64,000 bases of DNA, from positions 1,302,001 through 1,366,000 of the forward strand of contig SRSI01000009.1 in NCBI GenBank assembly GCA_005656395.1. The letters are read 5' to 3'. Numbering within the stretch: the first letter of the stretch is position 1; each line of letters opens with the position of its first letter. The DNA comes from Strongyloides papillosus. Lineage: Eukaryota; Nematoda; Chromadorea; Rhabditida; Strongyloididae. Both the position numbers and the translations under genes were made by a program. This document shows, piece by piece, positions 1 to 12,105 of the stretch. The notes beneath the pieces are model-generated. The model saw nothing but the letters and a program-made list of their open reading frames with translations, searched no databases and had not been told where the DNA came from.

Positions 1-53
1 TTATTTTTGTTTTTAATAATACGAAAAGTTATTCTAATATAATATAATTTAAT

Positions 54-2892
54 ATGGCGGCTATTATTAACTATGCAATATTGAAAAAAAGTCTTTGTAC
101 GTTTTTTCCTCTATAACATTTTTATTTTTTTCTTTGTATATTATTTAGGTATCATTATATTGTTTTTATTCTATTCAATAGATGGAGAAAATAATTTAGA
201 GTTAATAGATGGACGTATGTGTATGACAGTTGAACATTCAAGATCAACTTCAAATTCATCAACATATTATGAATGTGTTCCTTTATCAGAAAGTGATAAT
301 GAGCAATATAGAATAAAAGGAAAATATTTAGGAATTTGGACATTAAGAAAATGTCAAAAAAATTTCGAATTTGATGAAGCACAACAAAAATGCAATGAAA
401 AAAGAAAGTTACATAGACAACCAGCAACTGGTGAAAATAATGAATGCCAAGCATCAAATGTTAATCCAATTGAAGGCGGTGAATGTAATTGGCTTACAGC
501 TACTTTACAAAATGATCCTTATAGTAGAAATCATTTCTTACAATGTTCTATAACAATTCCGGGTGAATATTGTGGAGAATGGGTTAGAATGCCATGTGCA
601 CCAGGCACCGTTTTTGAGTTTGCTCAACAAATTTGTGTTGCTGAAGAGATAGATAATAATAATGAATGTGGAAAAAGTGGTGGATCACCAGTATGCCCTT
701 GTTCAGGATCAAGTGGAACATGTCCCGGTATTAGTATTTGTATTTCTAGTATTTGTTGTCAACAACAACAATCTGATCCATCTATGCAAATGCTTCAACA
801 AGCTCCATTTATGCAACAACCTTTATGTATTGGAACAGGAGCAAGACCTATTGGACCATGTCAATTAAATTCATGTCCAAGTAATTATGAATGTCAAGAT
901 GGAATTGGTTGTTGTCCAACAATTCCTTCTGATTCATTAAGTAATATTATTTCGGTAAGTGTAAAAGTTTGTCCAGGTTCTAGTATTGTACCAATTGGTA
1001 CATGTACCAATGGAAATACATGTCCATCAGGGACTTTCTGTAATGAAAAAGTTAATGGCTGCTGTCCACAATTAGAAGATAAAAAATTTACTGTAATAAT
1101 GTTATGTCCAAATGGAAAACCAGCTGTCGGAACTTGTAATGCAAATAATTTGTGTCCTCAAGGGCAAAATTGTTTTAAAGGAGCATGTTGTCAATTGTCT
1201 ACATGTCCATTGGGTCAACAACCACAAGGATTTTGTAATTCAGGAGCCTGTAGTAATGGTGGAACTTGTTATCAATCAACTTGTTGTCAATCAGTTGAAA
1301 TAATAAAATTACCTATTTGTTCAAATGGTCAAGCATCAACAGTACCGTGTACAATGTCAAATCAGTGTGGTGCTGGTTTTGAATGTAGTAATGGAGGTTG
1401 CTGCCCTATTCCATTTTGTCCAAATGGTATTCAAGCTCTTTCACGATGTAATGGACCTTGTGGTGCAGGAACAACATGCTTAGAAGGTCTTTGTTGTCCA
1501 TTACCAAAATGTCCAAGTGGTGAACTTGCAAACACAATGTGTACACAAAATAGAGATTGTGGTATAGGTTCCGATTGTACAAATAATGGATGTTGTCCAT
1601 TACCACAATGCCCTAGTGGAAACTTCGCTTCATGTAGATGTGGAGCTGGATCAGGAGGAAAATCGTGTCCTTTAGGACAAACATGTATTAATGGAGGATG
1701 TTGTATGTTACCATTATGTCCTAATGGAATTCAAGCTGTCTCATTGTGTACAGCATCTTTTCAATGTGGTATTGGAATGGAATGTGTAAATTCTGGTTGT
1801 TGTGCCTTACCAACATGTAGTAATGGTAAAGCTGCATCAGAAAGATGTCAAATGGGTGGTTGTCCACCAAATAAAATATGTGAGAATGGTGTTTGTTGTG
1901 ATATTCCCGTATGTTCAACAACAGGTATGATTCCTGCACACTTTTGTGGTATGGGTAATTCTTGTCCACAAAATTTCTATTGTGAAAGACAAGGTTGCTG
2001 TCCAGAACCATTACCACTATGTCCAAATGGTGGTCGTTCTACATCACGATGCGATAGAGGTAGTGATTGTCCACTTGGATTTGGATGTACATCATTAGGA
2101 GGTTGTTGTAGATTATCACTAGAACCAATATGTCCATTAAGAATGAATGCAATATGTCAATGTTCTGCAAATAATGGATGTCCACAAGGCAGTACCTGTA
2201 ATCAAGGAACATGTTGTACCCAAGCTTCTGCAACATTTAATCAAGTTCCAGGTACATCATGTCAAATGAGTACACAATGCAATGGTTTTACAAATTCAAA
2301 TTCACGTTGTTTACAAAATACATGTATTTGTACAAAAGGTTCCATATCTAATGGTGCATCATGTATCCAACAACCTGCTATTGTTGTAACACAAGCTAGA
2401 AATGGATGTGATCAATATGGTAATCCATGCAAATTCGTCCTTTCATCTACTAGAAGAAGACCATTATTTACACCAGTTGGTAATGTTACTGACACTCCAT
2501 TATGGTTCAATGTTATTGAATTACGTAGTTGTATTGATGATCCTTCAAGAACCGGAATTGATTTTGATCCAGATGCAACATGTTTACCAAATGAGAAATG
2601 TATAAATGGAAAATGTCGAACAAAATTATGGCCTGGTGAATATGGATGTAATAGTGATTTAGAATGCCAAGCTAGATGTCCAAATACTTATTGTGAAACC
2701 AAAACTGATAAAAACGTTCCACAATGTCTTTGTACACATGGATTTTTATTATATGGAAGATGTGTTGAAAATTGTCCAAAAGGTTTTCATTCATCAGGTA
2801 AATATTGTATGCATAATGATGAAGATCATTTCTGGAAAGATGCCAGTCAACAAGACAATTTAAGAGAACTTCTTAATAAAGGAAATTGTTAA
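54..2892 (+). CDS. Secreted cysteine-rich repeat protein (WR1/lustrin type) with CBM14-like and EB modules
   Basis: The main open frame (149-2892) has no ATG at its 5' end. It begins with isoleucine/leucine/phenylalanine codons just after a TTTAG acceptor. An ATG at 54 gives a 14-codon exon (54-96), a GTACGT donor and a 52-nt intron (97-148), and joins in frame through a Cys codon. The result is a hydrophobic signal peptide or signal anchor ahead of a roughly 928-residue protein. Two chitin-binding (CBM14)-like modules lie in the first 150 residues. They are followed by 14 cysteine modules, each opening with a C-P-x-G type motif and ending in a Cys-Cys pair, as in the nematode WR1/lustrin cysteine-rich repeat family. 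An EB-module-like stretch and more Cys-rich sequence follow near the C-terminus. Such proteins are extracellular, probably in cuticle or other matrix, but no activity is known. AATAAA sits at 3001. Product class is solid; the first exon is a prediction. Confidence 0.8.
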
Positions 2893-3113
2893 ATAATATT
2901 AAAATTTATATTAAGTATTTGTATATTTTGTTTAATTATTTCAAAAAATATTGTAAGAGTAATTGTTATTTTACATTTATATAAGATATAATTATTTTAA
3001 AATAAAGGTATATACAATATTAAAAAAATTTTTTTTACACGTAATAAAGTGGAGAAATATGTGTTAAGTTTAGATAAGAAGTAATATTTATATTAATTGT
3101 TTTTAATTCCCGT

Positions 3114-5780
3114 TTAATAATGTCCTAATTGTTTTTCAAAGTCTCTAGCACTTATTATTCCTCGGTTAAATGTTTGCATTATATCGTGATTTATTTCTCT
3201 ATTTTCTGTCGAATGGAGTGAAGAAGTTATGTGTTGTTTTGGATCAAACACCAAAACATTGTTATCCTCATTATGTCTTATTTTCATTCGTACAACAATT
3301 ATTATTAATACAATAACCGTTAAAGTACTTAAAACACCTAATCCGATAAATCCTATTTGTTGGAAATTATTATTTCTACTTTTCAATTGATGTTTCTCTA
3401 TCTCTTCAATCAAATCAAATTGAATTTTATTCAAGTCATATGGAGAAAATGTCACACTATTTACATTTTCATTCCTTTCGAATGTCGGTAATTTTTTAAT
3501 CACTTCATCTATTTTAACATCCATTTTGTCGAACATTTTTATCAAACGATCAGTGTTTTGTTTAAAGTATTCTTTTAAATCTAACGGTAACAGGTTTAAA
3601 TCTGGAACCTCTCCTTTAAGGAAAGATTCAATAACTTCACCTGGTATCTTTGAAATATTATACCCTTGAGGTAGTAATTTCATTAATTCCATCATATTTG
3701 AGTTCATTTTTAAAGCCTTTTCATCATTTGTATTCGTTATAACGTTTTTAATCTTTTGTGTAGTTAATTTACGAGTATCATAAAGTTGATTATTTGATTG
3801 GCTGTTTTGTAAATCCGTTGAAGTATATTGAGAAAGTTGATCAAGGACTACGTCTAATGATTCTTTTGGTATTCCAGGAATTTGACCACCATTAAGAACA
3901 TGAAGAATAAGATTTTTATCCAATTTAGAAATATCAACAGGTCCAATACCGGGGACAGGAATAATAGGATTTGGAATTTGTTTTAATAATTGTTCAGCTC
4001 TTTCAGCTAATGCCACATTTCTACTATATTTAGGATCCATATTTTGATTATTAATTGAAATTGGATTGATATTATCATTCATATTTTGAGATACTCCTCC
4101 ATTAGAAAAAAGTTTTTGTCCTTGATTTAATTTAAAATTAGGACCTAATGCTTGTGCCAATTTACTTAAAATAGGAATTTTACTTAATTCACTTTCTAAA
4201 CTATTTTCTTCATTTCCTTTTTTTGCTAATTCTTCTGTAAATGTTTCATTTGCACTATTAATTAATAAATCTTTTAATCTTATTCCACGCATATTTTCGG
4301 GTTCATTACAAACAATATCAGGCTGATTTGGGAAGAATATTCTTACTCTATTAATAATAAAATATTTTAAAAGCCAGTTTATATTAGTTTTTTCACAATT
4401 TAACAAATTATTATGTAATATAATTGAAGAAATAGGATAAATAAAAGTATCTTCCTTAAAAATAGATATTTCATTATTTGACAAATCAAGAGTGAATAAA
4501 TTTTTTTGCTTATTGAAAATTCCAATATCAAATTCTTTTAAATGATTATTTGATAAATCCAGTGTTGTCAATTTTTCCAAAGGATCAAAAGATTTTTTTT
4601 GAATTTCAAGAAGCGAGTTGTTGTGTAAGACAAGCTTTTGCAAATTTTTAATTCCTGTAAACATACCTTTTTCAATTACAGAAATATTATTATATCCTAA
4701 TAACAGAATTTTTAATTCACCTAATTCATTAAAACTACTTCTCTCAATATTGGTAATATTGTTATAGTTAAAATTTAACATAGTTAACTTTGGATTTTCA
4801 GTAAAGGTCAAGGTTTCCAATCCCGTTATAAAATTATGAGATAAGTCAATTTGTTCTAAATTGCGGAATTCCTTAAATATTGGTGAATGTAAAAAGTTGT
4901 TTAAAGATAAATTTAGTGATTGTAATTTTTCAAAGGTATGTAAATAAGTAGTGTCAATGCTACTTAATTTATTATTATGCAAGTCTAATATTTGTAATTT
5001 CGGAACATTCATAAAAGCCATTGTTGATATTGTTTTAAGATTATTTGAATGGAGAATTAACGATTTAAGTGATTGAAGATTCATAAATTGAAATTGATAT
5101 ATTTCTGATATATTATTAGAAGCCAATGATAAATATGTTAAATTTAATAAATTTCTTATTCCTTGTGCTGGTACTTGATTTAATTTATTCTTCGATAAAT
5201 CCAGAAATCGCAAATTTTTCTTTGGAACATAAAACATATTACTTGGTATTGATGTAATAACATTATTTGATAAATCTATCCTTTCTAGTTCAGGTAAATT
5301 GTTAAAATATGATTCTTCATTTTGAGATATAGATATGTTGTTTGAATTGAGGTTTAAATTCCGTAAATTTACCATTGATGGAAATATAGGTATATAGGAT
5401 AATTGGCAATTTACACAACTAAATTCCTTTATATATGGGCTGTTTGCATTACTAAAAAAATTGCTAGAGATATTTTTTATTGGGCAATTAATAATATTTA
5501 TTGATATAATCTTTGTTTTTGGAAGGATTATGTTAGTATTATTAACTTCATTACATCCATCAATATACAATTTTGAAATTGTTTCTTCATTATTAAGTCC
5601 ATCAAAAATATCTTGAATATTTAGTGCATTCTTGCAGTAAATTATACTTTGCTTTTTTGCAATATTACAAATGCATTCAAGTGGCAATAGTAGACCACAT
5701 TGAGTATCAGATTTAATAATTAGAGGAATAATAAGTAAAAAAATTGTTAAAAATATTAGTAAATTTCCTGGAGGACGCAT
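3114..5780 (-). CDS. Type I membrane protein with extracellular leucine-rich repeats (eLRRon-like)
   Basis: This is a single 888-codon open frame starting with a clear signal peptide (about residues 1-25). It has an N-terminal Cys cap and then roughly 16 LRRs of the L-x-x-L-x-L-x-x-N-x-(I/L) type over residues 60-450. A C-terminal cap follows (N-C-E-K-T-N-I-N-W-L with a later Cys, about 450-500). A long linker rich in Asn and Gln comes next, then one transmembrane helix near residues 806-830 and a roughly 58-residue cytoplasmic tail ending in Tyr. Nematode extracellular LRR-only proteins of this layout organise apical matrix and epithelia. I infer a similar role but cannot assign an ortholog. 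The gene is intronless, which is unusual for 2.7 kb in an animal but common in this window. An in-frame TGA upstream supports the ATG at 5780. Confidence 0.85.
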   Translation of the reverse strand: MRPPGNLLIFLTIFLLIIPLIIKSDTQCGLLLPLECICNIAKKQSIIYCKNALNIQDIFDGLNNEETISKLYIDGCNEVNNTNIILPKTKIISINIINCPIKNISSNFFSNANSPYIKEFSCVNCQLSYIPIFPSMVNLRNLNLNSNNISISQNEESYFNNLPELERIDLSNNVITSIPSNMFYVPKKNLRFLDLSKNKLNQVPAQGIRNLLNLTYLSLASNNISEIYQFQFMNLQSLKSLILHSNNLKTISTMAFMNVPKLQILDLHNNKLSSIDTTYLHTFEKLQSLNLSLNNFLHSPIFKEFRNLEQIDLSHNFITGLETLTFTENPKLTMLNFNYNNITNIERSSFNELGELKILLLGYNNISVIEKGMFTGIKNLQKLVLHNNSLLEIQKKSFDPLEKLTTLDLSNNHLKEFDIGIFNKQKNLFTLDLSNNEISIFKEDTFIYPISSIILHNNLLNCEKTNINWLLKYFIINRVRIFFPNQPDIVCNEPENMRGIRLKDLLINSANETFTEELAKKGNEENSLESELSKIPILSKLAQALGPNFKLNQGQKLFSNGGVSQNMNDNINPISINNQNMDPKYSRNVALAERAEQLLKQIPNPIIPVPGIGPVDISKLDKNLILHVLNGGQIPGIPKESLDVVLDQLSQYTSTDLQNSQSNNQLYDTRKLTTQKIKNVITNTNDEKALKMNSNMMELMKLLPQGYNISKIPGEVIESFLKGEVPDLNLLPLDLKEYFKQNTDRLIKMFDKMDVKIDEVIKKLPTFERNENVNSVTFSPYDLNKIQFDLIEEIEKHQLKSRNNNFQQIGFIGLGVLSTLTVIVLIIIVVRMKIRHNEDNNVLVFDPKQHITSSLHSTENREINHDIMQTFNRGIISARDFEKQLGHY

Positions 5781-8700
5781 TTCAAAATATTTAATTTTTA
5801 ATAACGTAATATAGTACTTTATTCAGTGAAGAATGTAACTAGTCACCTGAAATACAACTCCCACTGTCACCTCTTCTTACAACCAGCCGGTAAATTTTTG
5901 CCCTGGAGTGAACTGTAATAGTAAAATCTGGGTCACTAAGTCAATCAAACAGTACTCCGTTGATTGTTACTTCAATGATAACACCTATATACATAAAATT
6001 AAATAAATAAATTTTTGTATTAAAAATAAATGTTTCTATACTAGTGGTTCTTTTCCTTTAAGTAGAAATATACATATAAATAATATAATGATGGTAAATT
6101 GTGATAGTAATAATTATGTCCACAATGTTTTAACAAAACTGTTACAATTAATAGGATATTTGTGGTATTTAATATCAATTACACTGAATTGTTATATGTA
6201 ATATTATGAATAATTGACCTTGAATTTTTAAAATTGTTCAATGGCTAAGACAATGGTATTTTTAAAGAAGAAGAATGTCACTTTTGATAATTTAATTAAG
6301 GGAAATATACATTATAAATAATAATTCTCATCTTCTATAACTTCCAAAAATATATTTTAAATATCAATTTTTTTTATTTTAAAACTTTAAGAGAAGCATA
6401 AAATATGCCTTTGTTCTGCTATCTAAGGGGCATTAAAATTAATGAGACAATCTGAAGGTCATAATATTTTGAAATAATAAAGATTAAATGATATAAAATA
6501 TTGTTTCGCTAGTTTAAAAAAAAACCCAAGATTTATATGTTGTGCAAGTAAAAAGAATTTAAAAATTTTTATGATTTATTATTAATGAGGTCAAACGTCT
6601 ATCCTATATTTATTTATATTTCAAATATTGTATTTTACATTTGTAAAAATAAGTATAAAACAATTAACATATTTAAAACAACAAAAATTAAAATGTTCTA
6701 TCTTAACACAATATTGCTAAATGTACTAAAAGATATTGATCATGTAAAATTTAATTAAATTTGATTGAATTACGAAACATTTTGTTATTTTACTCCAAAA
6801 AGCTTAATCTTAAAAAATATTTTTATTTATACATTAACCAAAATGAAAATTTCATAAAAATAAAAAATCTGTTTTATCATGATAATTATTTATATAAATT
6901 TAACTTTAAAAATAATCAAGGTTCAGAATAATAGCATTTACATTACATAAAAAAATAAAACAAATCGTATATTTCTAATATAACTTTATTTATTGATAAA
7001 TAACTGTTTGAATAATTTTTGCCTTTCTTTTCATTTTATTGTTGATAAATTCCCACTAAAGTGATCAAGAACAGTAGAAAAATAATATTTTGCAATTCAT
7101 GTTGTTAGCTCAGAATCAAAGTCTATATTTTAATATAAGGTATTTCTGAATAAAAAAAATTATTTTATCGCCTTGAACGCGTATTATCATTACAATAGTG
7201 TCTCTTATCACTCCGCTCAACTATTTCAACATCAAATAAAACCTACTTTTTTGGTGTATTTAATTATAAAATAGGGTTGCAGTTTTCTACAATAAGGACT
7301 CATTTAGATTTCCCAACATATCATCGTTAACAATATTAAATAAAAAATGCAGAATTTTCTGGATAGTATGATAAATATTTGCTAAAATTATCTTTTTTTC
7401 GTTATGATGACTAATGTTATATACGCGTTGAAAAATGAACTTATCATTGGTAAGAAATTTGACGAGATAACAATCGTTCCCTTCTATTAAGTTCAATGAT
7501 ATCGAAAAAAACCTTTAATAGCTTTGTTAAATTATTAAACATGTTGATTTTTTTTAAGATTATACAAACATTATTTTAACTGTTTTGTAATAAGATTCAA
7601 GTAATATTTAATGATAAGCTGTAAATAGTTTCACAAATTTTTCCAGATTTAAATTTTATTATTAATGTTTGAATATTTCTTTTTTGTTAAGAAATTCAAA
7701 CAATTGCCTATTGTGATTTTGAAGATTTTTAAAGAATTTATGCTACAAAATATAGTTGTGCTACTTCTATATCTTTTTTTCATATAAAGTACTATATATT
7801 TTACATAATTTGTACTAGATTTTTCAATTTTATTAATCGGAGAAAAAACAATTGTTTTTTTTTGTAATTTTAAATTTATTTGTCATATTCAACAAACATT
7901 ATATATTTAAACAATATTAGTTTGTTTTAAATTTTATTATAAGTTATGGATATTCAACATACTTTTTTGAATTATTAAATGATACACCTTTGATTTTAGC
8001 CCTAAAATTAATAAGATAAAATAAAAAATAATATTAGTTTATTATAGATTTTTAATGACATAACAAATTTTATAATCACAATAAAATTAAAATTTTTTAA
8101 TAAAAAAATATATCCATGACAACTTTTAACTTAGTTATTATCATCAATATAAGATTGTAATACTATCATTTGCCAATCATTAAAAATTTTAAGTTATTGG
8201 TATACATAACGTAAAGAGTTGTTTGAATAATTGATTCAATTTCGAAACGTTAAATCTTTCTTGTTTTACTAAAATTTTTACTATAAAATAATTTTTTGCT
8301 CCTTATTACGATATTGAAATTTATGAAACAAAGTAAATCATGTTTAGTTGATAAATAATGAAATACATATGGTAATATAATTATTACTAAATCTTATTAT
8401 TAATTTAATATAATTATTTAAAAATGTAAAAAAATGATAATTAACTATGTTTAAAAAATTATCAACTTTATATTTTAATTTATTACTATAAATTATAATG
8501 GACATAAACAATTGCTCTAATGTTTCCTACTTTCTTTATCATTTTATAAAAAAAATAGTATTCTTACAAAAGATTTTAAATATTTTGAATTTGTTCTAAA
8601 GAAGTTTTTATGATTTGTTTAAGAAAAGTTAATTATCTTAATTTCTCTTATTATCTTTCATAGTTTGAGATGTTTCTATCCTAGTAATTATTCTTAACAT

Positions 8701-11562
8701 ATAGCCAATAATCAATGTTAAAATTATTAAAAAAATAAACGCTAGATATTATCCCTTGAATACACTGTATCTTCAAACATTTTTATAATACATTATAAAA
8801 GTGATTGACATAACAAAGTTATAAACTAGCAAAAAACAACAAAAATATTAAGAAATATGACAAAATTTAGTAACATAATGATGACAGTTATATTAGATAT
8901 AACTAATATCAAAATTTAAAAAAATTATATATTTATGCCTATCTTCAAATAACGATTTATATAATTCACGTAGATATTTTTATTTTACTATATTTGGAGA
9001 TTAGATTTTTTATAAAGTTTAGTCTTAATTTAAAAGTATGTAATTTTAGAATTTTTATCTAATCTAATGATTTATGATTATAAAAGATGTTATGCCTTTA
9101 TGTAGACTTTTTTTTATAAAATATCAAAAATTTTGGTCGCATGTCTCTGGTGAAAACAATCATGAAAACTATTAACTACACATTGAATTACTTATATCAT
9201 CTACCTTAAACTTTCTTATGGTCTTTGTACAATTGAAACTTTAATAATATGATTGATTATATTATAATTTATAATACATTCTTTTATAAAAAATTATTTC
9301 ATTAGTAATACTAAATAACTAATTAATGAGTTAAAATTTTAAAAACGAATCAATATGATTTTCAATAAATACTCTTTAATATATGAATTATTTCAGTGAA
9401 TATTAAAATGCAGTGAGATTGAATTCACTTTTAAATTTATGACTAAATTTTCTATCCTCTAAGATAAAATCTTTAAATTAAATTCTTTAATAATAATTTT
9501 TTAAAAACTTATTATGTATTTTAATATGTTACATTCATTAATTTAAATTCCCTTTTAGTATTAAATTATTTACTATAATATTGTATTTTAAAATATCAAA
9601 ACATTTTAATAATATATAATATGTTCATTATGGAACAATTATTTTTGATAGACCTATAAATTTAATAATTTAAAGATAATGTGAACAGTTAATTGGCGTT
9701 CTTTTTATTTCACAATCATTTATTTCTAATGAAATCACTTTAAAAATTGATTAACAAATGCAATCTCAATGGTATCCCTTTACATATATTACAATAAATT
9801 TATAATACTTAATGTCCACTTATAAAATAATAACTATATAATAAAAAAAACTTTCGTGATAAAGCAAATCCGACTAATTTTTATATTGCAACTAGAAAAT
9901 AAATTATTATTTATTTCTTTACAATTTTATAAAATATACCTTAACACCATAAAAAAACCCTCTGTTTTTTAACTTTAAAAATATCTATAATTAATTTATT
10001 CATCGTTAATTTTTGTTTTAAAAATTGTGCTAAATGAAATAAAAACAAGATAAAAATAGTAACATTGAATTTAGTGATTCTAATATTATATTGTGTAGAA
10101 ATGATTTCTCTAAACTAAAAAACAAATTATGAACAATCTAACGTTTTGCTGTAAATAAGTATAATATAAATACCAATTTCAATAACACATATTAAATCCT
10201 TATAAGTTGTCGACTTTTTAGTAGATTTAGTGGATTACATAAAATTGTAACTATTGATGCTAATGAGTTACCTGATGAAAATAAAACACAATTTTAAAAG
10301 CAAAACTTAAAATAATTTTTTATCATCTTTTTTATGATGTATTTTAAATTGTTTAATAAAAATTCAAAAATAAAGTTTTGGATACTTTTTTCTATAATAA
10401 TATTCAATGAGAAGAGGAATAATATTTAATTTTAAATTCACCACATTTTTATTTTTTTAGTTTATTTAAACTTTATTATGATAAAATATTTTAATAATTT
10501 TCTTGTTAAATTAAAAATTTACACAATAAAATTTTTGTAATTATATATAAGCAATCTCAATTTTGTTTTTTTTTGATAAAAACAATAGTATAGCTGCTGA
10601 CTAAATATAGTAATCATTGAAGTTGGAATAATATTTTTTATATATTACAATTAGTATGTGCAATATATATATAAAATTAAGATTGCTTTTAAAGAGCCAT
10701 CATGAATTTTTACCTTAGATTATTTTTTTTATAATTGGTAAATGCCATCTATATCTCTATTGTTTCAATAAACTTTCTTGTTTCTATTCATTATTTTTAT
10801 ACATTCCACATAGACATATGCATTAATTTATACAACACCAACTACTTTACCAACATAGTTTAGAATAGAATTCTTTTAATGATTAGATCATTTATATTAA
10901 ATTTTTACTTTATAATTGTAAACTGCATCTATATGTGAAAATATAATTTAATATATTACATATTATTTGTATATATATTTGATTTCTAAACAATAATTAT
11001 GATCATAACATTAGAATTTTTTTAGGTAAAAAAAATAAAAATAAGTTTATTTTAAACTTTTATATTTAATTCTTGAAAGTAATCTCTCTTCAATTTTAAT
11101 TATCAAATTTTTACATTTATAAGAACTATTTTTACTAAATTTACTAATGTACTTATATCATTGAAATAAACATATGTAAATAATCATTATTTACTATAAT
11201 TAATTATATAGTCATATATTTTTTATTCTAAAATACTATTACATGGAATCTTATTTTAAAAGCAATTTAATGAATCATCTTATATCATGTATTATAAAAC
11301 ATAACTAAAAATGAGTAATATAAAATAGACAAATTCTCTTTTTTCTTATTCACAAGAAAAACAAAAATTTAAAATTAATATATATCTTGAATTATATATA
11401 TTACCAATAAATATCAAATACAGTTTTAATATAACTAATTGATTATCTATTGTGAGAAAGTACTGTTTCTTATTTAAACGAGTTTAATGGCAATTAAAAA
11501 ATCAGTCCTTTACTTTGTTCAATATTCTTAAATTTATTTATAATGTATAATTTTTAAAAACT
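5781..11562. other. Gene-poor AT-rich interval
   Basis: No convincing gene is visible here. Apart from one GC-richer patch at 5839-5960, next to the LRR gene start, and weaker ones around 7040-7270 and 7380-7500, the sequence is long A/T runs with stops in all frames. The 69-codon minus-strand frame at 7287-7496 starts with TTG and has no recognisable protein feature. Confidence 0.6.
5839..5960. promoter_or_regulatory. GC-richer patch upstream of the LRR gene
   Basis: This patch starts about 60 bp upstream of the LRR gene ATG (minus strand) and is much richer in G and C than its surroundings. It holds CACCTG (E-box type) at about 5844 and a CACCT at about 5867. It is the best candidate for the core promoter or 5' UTR of the LRR gene. 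A minus-strand frame is also open through 5839-5940, treated in the findings. Confidence 0.4.
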
Positions 11563-11673
11563 TTAATATACTTTTTCACCATGCCATTTAGATATGAGTA
11601 CATTATTGTTCACAGGTTGAGCAGCTCTGTAATCTAAAAATTTATTACTCTCTGCATCCATGTAATAGTCCAT
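11563..11673 (-). CDS. Possible small gene or first exon, 36 codons
   Basis: A minus-strand ATG at 11673 opens 36 codons with gene-like composition (for example GCT GCT CAA CCT) in an otherwise AT-dominated region. It starts M-D-Y-Y-M-D-A-E-S-N-K-F and holds an S-K-W-H-G motif near its end. An in-frame TAA lies just upstream of the ATG. A TTTTAG at about 11702 could be a cis- or trans-splice acceptor for its 5' end. After the codons for G-E-K there is a GTATAT that could be a donor, so this may be exon 1 of a gene with a long intron, but I could not find a convincing partner exon. It is divergent from the MBT gene with about 430 bp between the two ATGs. I do not recognise the protein. Confidence 0.3.
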   Translation of the reverse strand: MDYYMDAESNKFLDYRAAQPVNNNVLISKWHGEKVY

Positions 11674-12105
11674 CCTTCTTTAGAATCCCCCTCCTACGAG
11701 ACGTTCCTAAAACGAAAAATTGGACACTCGCTTATAACCGTGCCCCTCACTGAGACTGATACATTCTACTGAGATCCGTGTTGACTTTGAGCTCCTCGTT
11801 CTAGCTCAACATGTAACATTTTTACTTAAATTTCAATAGATCCGCAGTTTATAAAGTCATCTATGGATCTATGAAAAAAAAATATAAATTAATTTATTTT
11901 TAAAATTTAAAAATTAGTTATATGTTTCGATTCATTTGTATAGACAGACAGCCGACTTTCTGTATGACAAGTTTGCTGTTTGTCTATTGAAAACAAGGCA
12001 GCCTCAATTGTATTTTCGTGTGTCTTGATATTAATATATTCCAGAGTAGGTATCTTTAATGATAATATTTTTTAGATTATTTTTAATCTTATCCAAAAAT
12101 TATCA
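11674..12105. promoter_or_regulatory. Probable promoter region of the MBT/SAM gene
   Basis: This stretch upstream of the predicted first exon is GC-richer than the flanks, especially 11680-11820. It holds a hairpin at 11940-11987. If the 36-codon minus-strand frame is real, it is a divergent promoter. Confidence 0.4.
11940..11987. other. Strong inverted repeat / hairpin
   Basis: The arms tagacagacagc (11941-11952) and gctgtttgtcta (11975-11986) pair over 12 positions with one G-U, plus an outer A-T pair. After one mismatch a second 5-bp stem (gactt with aagtt) closes a 10-nt loop. As RNA this is an 18-bp-plus hairpin about 120 nt upstream of the predicted start codon of the MBT gene. It could be a 5' UTR element, a small-RNA precursor or a promoter dyad. 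Confidence 0.55.

Noticed and set aside
6511..6560. Spliced-leader-like core (gtttaa..cccaag)
   Set aside because: No GT donor follows at the right distance, and there is no stem-rich snRNA body or repeat of the unit.
7287..7496. 69-codon minus-strand open frame in the desert
   Set aside because: TTG start, no upstream acceptor in phase and no recognisable feature; kept only as a weak patch.
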